Of a stretch of 64,000 bases of DNA, positions 59,688 through 64,000 are shown in pieces. The DNA comes from Phallus indusiatus (lineage: Eukaryota > Basidiomycota > Agaricomycetes > Phallales > Phallaceae), in NCBI GenBank assembly GCA_027605045.1, contig JAQFWX010000050.1, positions 186,001 to 250,000 on the forward strand, given 5' to 3'. The notes under the pieces are model-generated. The model was not told the origin of the DNA, made no database searches, and was given only the letters and a program-made list of their open reading frames with translations. Position 1 is the stretch's first letter. Each line of letters begins with the position of its first letter. Both the position numbers and the translations under genes were made by a program.

Positions 59688-61271
59688 ATGCCTGGCCTTA
59701 TAAACACGAACGTTATTGCCAGAACTATCTCGCCATCAAGTGCGGAATACTTGAACTTGATCATCAAACAAGCCCCAGACTCGTATATCATAGATTTATG
59801 TTCAGGTCGTTTCTTAAAGCATCAGTTGCATTTTGATTAATTGTTGACTTGACTCAATTTTCAGTTTCTGTTACCGTTCTCTTGTTATGGGATATGATGA
59901 TCACCTATGACCAAGAAATCGAGCTTATTTGGAGGTTAGTGTCGTTATCACATTTACAACATCACTTCCTCATTTCATATACTTACGTCGATATTACCAT
60001 CTGTTTATTTAATTCTTACATCTAGATCACGAAGAAATATTGTGAATTATCTCTTCTTTGTTATTCGGTATCTAGCCTTGGGCTTATCGGTGTAAATGGA
60101 TATTCATTTCTCTTTGCGTAATCTCTCAACCGACTGGTTTCTCCTTCTAGAATGATGGTTATAGTAAACCTAGGCCGGTTTCCAAAACAAAATCTCTGTC
60201 GCACCATCTATGAATATGTTTTCTGCATATGTAGTGTCGTATTGTTAAGCACTGGGGATATGCTGCTTGTTTATCGGAGTACGTCTATGACTAATAATCT
60301 GCTTCTTTGATATACTATCTTTACTTCTATGGATCTAGTCTTTGCGTTCTACGAAAGAAATCGTAAAGTTCTGGTTGGTCTGATCACTCTCTGGTTGTTG
60401 AACATTGCTGCGCTTCTGGTTCTCTCTATTCTATACTCCATGGAAGTGCATATCGTTCATATCCCCACAGTCATCAAACAGGGTGTCACTGGAGAATGCA
60501 TTGTCTCAGACCTCCCTGCGTTTGTGCGTGACATTTGGTAATATTTCCAAATCAACTTAAGTATGTCTATGAACCTTCTGATTTTTCTTTTGATGTTCTA
60601 GGGTATCTGAGTTGGTTTTCCACGGTATTCTCTACATCTTGATTATAGCAAGGTACCGTGTGTTTCAATAGACGTCTCAGCCAGAAAACTGAAAACATTA
60701 CCGGAGGTCCATCTATTTATTGACGACCGTTTCATGGAAAACATCGGCTATATCCCGTGTTTATTACATTTTTATTCGAGATGGATTTTGTGTATTTGCC
60801 CATCTTTTAGGTGAGTTTATCGATTTGAAAAAAAATAAAATAAACGCGAAATCATGACGAATTTCTTCTACAGTAGTCTTTATCGTTTCGGCCCTTCGAC
60901 TCAATATAGCTCCTGATACAGTGATAACTCAGTGCGTAAGCTTGCAAGCCTCCATTTTCTCCGATGATATTAACAAAAAGCACTTTCCTTACAGAGGAGG
61001 CATTTTAATCATTGGGATGACAGTAAGATTTAACATAACACTTGCCTATAATTGAACGCGATTCTTACGACGGCATTACATAAAGGGAAGTCGCCTAGTT
61101 CTCAACCTGAGAAGTCTGAACAACCCCTCTTGCGATCACTATAATTATTGGATAGGGAAAAAAATCCTGTTTGATACTATAGGTGTTGTTGAACCAGGCT
61201 CCGGCGAATCGGGTATGAACTCGTTCGAGTTGACACCATTGAGTCCTACATCGGCTGCGAATATGGATTAA
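59688..61271 (+). CDS. DUF6533 multi-pass membrane protein
   Basis: Ten exons (59688-59805, 59865-59934, 60026-60091, 60151-60278, 60339-60537, 60602-60652, 60707-60810, 60874-60931, 60995-61022, 61086-61271) give 335 residues in frame. The DUF6533 signature is SVTVLLLWDMMITYDQEIEL then IWR. About seven hydrophobic segments follow (IVNYLFFVIRYLALGL, CICSVVLLSTGDMLLVY, VLVGLITLWLLNIAALLVLS, LVFHGILYILIIA, and others), with FYERNRKVL and VYYIFIRDG family blocks and GSRLVLNLR near the end. DUF6533 proteins are an expanded, receptor-like seven-segment family of basidiomycetes; ligand and function are unknown. All splice sites are canonical, so it appears functional. Confidence 0.85.
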
Positions 61272-61534
61272 AAGCACAGTTAGCACGCTGACGGGTAAAC
61301 AAACATAACATAATAATAATACTAGACAGTGTTTCCTATTTAGTGTATGCTTCAGTAGTTGTATGACCTTGGGTTCGGGGTTTAGGTTTAGTAAGAAGGG
61401 CGTTAATCAAGCGTTCAAACATCGACATGGAAATATATACAACACGAAAAAAATAAGTATTCGTCGCGAATTTATAAATGCTGCTAATTACGCACCATTG
61501 ACAGAGCTGGCAGAATCATGACGTCAAGACAATC
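61272..61534. other. Intergenic
   Basis: 3' of the DUF6533 gene. Nothing else is supported. Confidence 0.35.
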
Positions 61535-61921
61535 TGTCAGGGTACGCTACCGCCGTCTCTCATTTTCTTATTTATTATCATCGGCATCGTTTCTTTTCTA
61601 TTTTATTTATCCTTTCCATATTTTACTTTCACTCTCCGTTTCCTTGTTCTGTCTCTATTTCACTTTCTCTACTCGCGCGCTCGTACCCGGCGTGATGTCC
61701 GTGACATCACGTCGCTTAGGTTCGGCTTGGGCGCCTGGCACTTAGTTGTGTCAGGGCCGCACGCCGCGTCGTCGTTTTATGTATATAGTAGCTGTACCTA
61801 GAGTGAGGGTCCCTAAGCTTGTTCTCTTAGGATCCCCTCCCTCTAGGTGAGTAGTTAGTTTCCCTTCCAATATATTCTCTTAGGATCCCCTCCCTCTAGT
61901 GTGAGCTGAGTAGCCCTAACA
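61535..61921 (+). repeat. Solo LTR, copy A/B family
   Basis: 387 bp, TGTCAGGGTACGC to CCCTAACA, flanked by the exact 5-bp duplication CAATC (61530-61534 and 61922-61926). It has the TATATA and AAGCTTGTTCT (61815-61825). It is left by recombination between the LTRs of a full element. Confidence 0.95.
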
Positions 61922-62092
61922 CAATCCAGCCAACTTCAGTTTGAGGTTGTCAGAACGCAGCCACTGAGAAAAGCAACGACTTCGTCGTTTTTATGTTTCT
62001 AAGCATTCAACCAGAAAATGGTTTACATAATTGCGTAGTGAAATAACCTGATCGTCAACATGCAGGTAAATTGATGTCAACGTTGGTGCTAC

Positions 62093-62444
62093 TGTCACGG
62101 TACGCTAGCGCCTTTTCCGATTATTCGATTTCTTCGATTTCTTTCGGTTTCATTTCGTGTTACGATTTCCTTCATTTCCCGTACTTTGCCGTTTCCATTA
62201 GTTCCATCGTTTTCTCGATTTTTCGACCTCTTCGATTTTCCTCGATTTCTGTCTGTATCTCCTCGGATCCCATGGGGATCAGTCGAGCGCTTCGTATCCT
62301 GTACTTATATGCGTTTTCCCTAGAGGGGGATACCTAAGCTTGTTCTCTTAGGTTTTCCCTCCTCTAGGTGAGTAGTTAGTCGCTGCCCCTCAATAGATCT
62401 TAGGTTTTCCCTCCTCTAGGTGTGTGCCCTGAGTCGCCCTAACA
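62093..62444 (+). repeat. Solo LTR of a diverged sister family
   Basis: 352 bp, starts TGTCACGGTACGCTAGCGCC and ends CGCCCTAACA, with 5-bp duplication GCTAC (62088-62092 and 62445-62449). Only the ends and the block around AAGCTTGTTCTCTTAGG (62336-62352) resemble the other LTRs; the 5' two thirds are unrelated (CGATTT-type repeats). Confidence 0.93.
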
Positions 62445-62627
62445 GCTACATACGGAATACCCTTCTTTCATTTCACGTGTACTAAAACAGGAGCATAACT
62501 ACAAACAAAAACCACCCTTCGTGAAAATATAAGAAACGTTTGTCAAATATCACCCAATCATAATCTTGATCTCATAATGTACTGGCGAAATCTCCAGCGA
62601 AGCATTCTCCCATTCAGCGCTAGTAGG

Positions 62628-63846
62628 CTGTAGTCGGACGTTCGCTCGTTGACATGTCACCTTTATTAAAGCACAATACTGAGATTTATTTCAGAAAAGA
62701 CGTGTTATTTTATTCTATTAACATAACGGGAACATCGGCCAATTTTACAGGCAATCCAGCAGGTTCCATGAACATCTCTGGGTGCCATCGCGCTTGTATC
62801 CGATGTTCGAATTCAGGACATTTGTTTCTCACATAAAAGAAATATTTTCTAATAGAATCTCAGGTAAATTGACATTTCTCTTTAACAAAAAAATAACAAA
62901 TTTTGACCTGTGTCGAATTTCTCAGCAATGTGTTCACCAAGGCGCCAGTCCTGATTGATGAGAAGTGTTCCGAAGATTACGTTCGTATATGTCAGAGCAA
63001 TAACCAAACCACGAGTTATGTTCTGCATTGAGCAGAAGGAAAGAATTTTTGGCGCAAGGTGCAAACTCATATAGTTCATTACTTTGCTAGTTCCTGTGGA
63101 AGCAGATTCGGCGTTTTACGCTAAAGTTGAGCAAATTTCATTGCCGGGCCGGTGATCATGAAGGAAATGAACAGCTTGCCAATTGCGACCTTCTGGAGGT
63201 GCTTGTCACATCCGATGTTGACAGTTTGCTTGTCGCTTTTCGACGCAATTGTGACGACATCGTCTAACAGCCTTTCTCTGATTCAGAAGGACACTGCGTC
63301 ACATGTCAATGTATTTATAACGAAATTGCATACACGAACGAAAGATGATCACTTATTTACTTGTTTGGCTGACAGATTATGCGTGCGTATGCCCTCCTTG
63401 GAAACAAGGCTTTCCCGGAAACTAGTTCATAGAAGTTCTGCTCCACCAGTTCACACGTCAGAAAGCGGCAAGTTTCTTTTTCTGGGCGGTTGACTGAGGG
63501 TTCATTTAGAGTTCATTTTGTCATCGAAGTTATTGCGCCCGAATTGGAAATTTTCATTTATGAATTCTCATCGCTGTCTGGGGGACATGGTCAGTTCTAG
63601 ATCTTGTCAGCGCCATCCGATCAATTTGAATTAAAAGAAGTCCGAACGGAGCATCTGCTCGCTTTGTTCCGGGCAACTCTGTCAACAATTAAGGCACGTC
63701 GGCAAGCCTCAGACTAAAGTTCTTCACTTGTCTCAGAAATATTATTAACGAGGAGTCCAAAAATGTATTTTTTTGATTGTGGTGTTATCTTCTAACGAAC
63801 GGAGGGTGACTGCATCATTTGAACGATCACTCGGAGAGCTGCCACA
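62628..63846 (+). repeat. Dispersed repeat, copy 2 (about 1.2 kb)
   Basis: Same-orientation relative of 57330-58711, shorter through internal deletions, ending at the GCATCATTTGAACGATCACTC block. Noncoding. Confidence 0.75.
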
Positions 63847-64000
63847 CATGACAATGTATCGAAAGCAGAACACATTGCTCGAGCATGAATATAGACCTGT
63901 GCCTCGTTTCAAGGAACGCGTACATTGAAGGATGCCTGTCACATGTTAGAACTAGCTTGAGGCAAGTTTACACCGTGGTCTTTCATGGTCAGAATACATA
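63847..64000. other. Unassigned end of window
   Basis: 154 bp beyond the repeat. Nothing is recognised. Confidence 0.3.

Noticed and set aside
59633..59836. Plus-strand ATG frame before the DUF6533 gene
   Set aside because: Joining it to the DUF6533 exons breaks phase; the overlapping frame from 59688 joins correctly and matches the family.

Overview
The window looks like a nuclear chromosome segment from a mushroom-forming basidiomycete (Agaricomycetes). It carries intron-dense genes (most introns about 50-70 nt with GT..AG ends), F-box/LRR expansions, DUF6533 membrane proteins, HNH-type fungal nuclease-like genes and Ty3/gypsy chromoviruses. No species can be named from sequence alone.

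Layout. 1-10,168: a nest of related chromovirus LTR elements. Copy A (plus strand, cut by the window start) and copy B (minus strand, 3705-9927, TSD GCGTG) both lie in an older minus-strand LTR that itself landed in the 3' end of an F-box-like gene. 10-16 kb: two members of a three-gene F-box-like family plus an F-box/LRR gene. 16.6-18.2 kb: a membrane-protein gene that appears only when exons are assembled. 18.6-22.6 kb: a MITE, decayed coding sequence and a DUF6533 fragment. 22.6-32.3 kb: an unrecognised five-exon gene, two F-box genes, another unrecognised gene, the third F-box-like paralogue and a small basic protein. 32.7-43.5 kb: three tandem copies of a zinc-finger plus MOV10/SDE3/SAD-3-type RNA helicase gene, of which copy 1 lacks the helicase and copy 3 has lost a splice donor. 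A small secreted cysteine-rich protein sits between copies 1 and 2. 43.6-57 kb: a housekeeping block with proteasome Rpt6, a tandem-domain dual-specificity phosphatase, an HNH-family gene with decayed relatives, calcineurin A, an endonuclease/exonuclease/phosphatase-fold enzyme and SWC5/BCNT. 57.3-64 kb: two copies of a 1.2-1.4 kb repeat flanking an intact ten-exon DUF6533 gene and two solo LTRs with clean 5-bp TSDs.

Most notable: the LTR elements show the signature of Tf1-type self-priming. An 11-nt putative primer-binding site next to the 5' LTR is exactly complementary to the LTR sequence 33 nt downstream of a TATA box, where transcription is expected to start. That 11-mer is also kept in a strongly diverged solo LTR. 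The helicase array suggests local amplification of an RNA-silencing-type factor. Exon models were assembled by hand from splice signals, reading phase and paralogue comparison, and exon sums were checked for divisibility by three.
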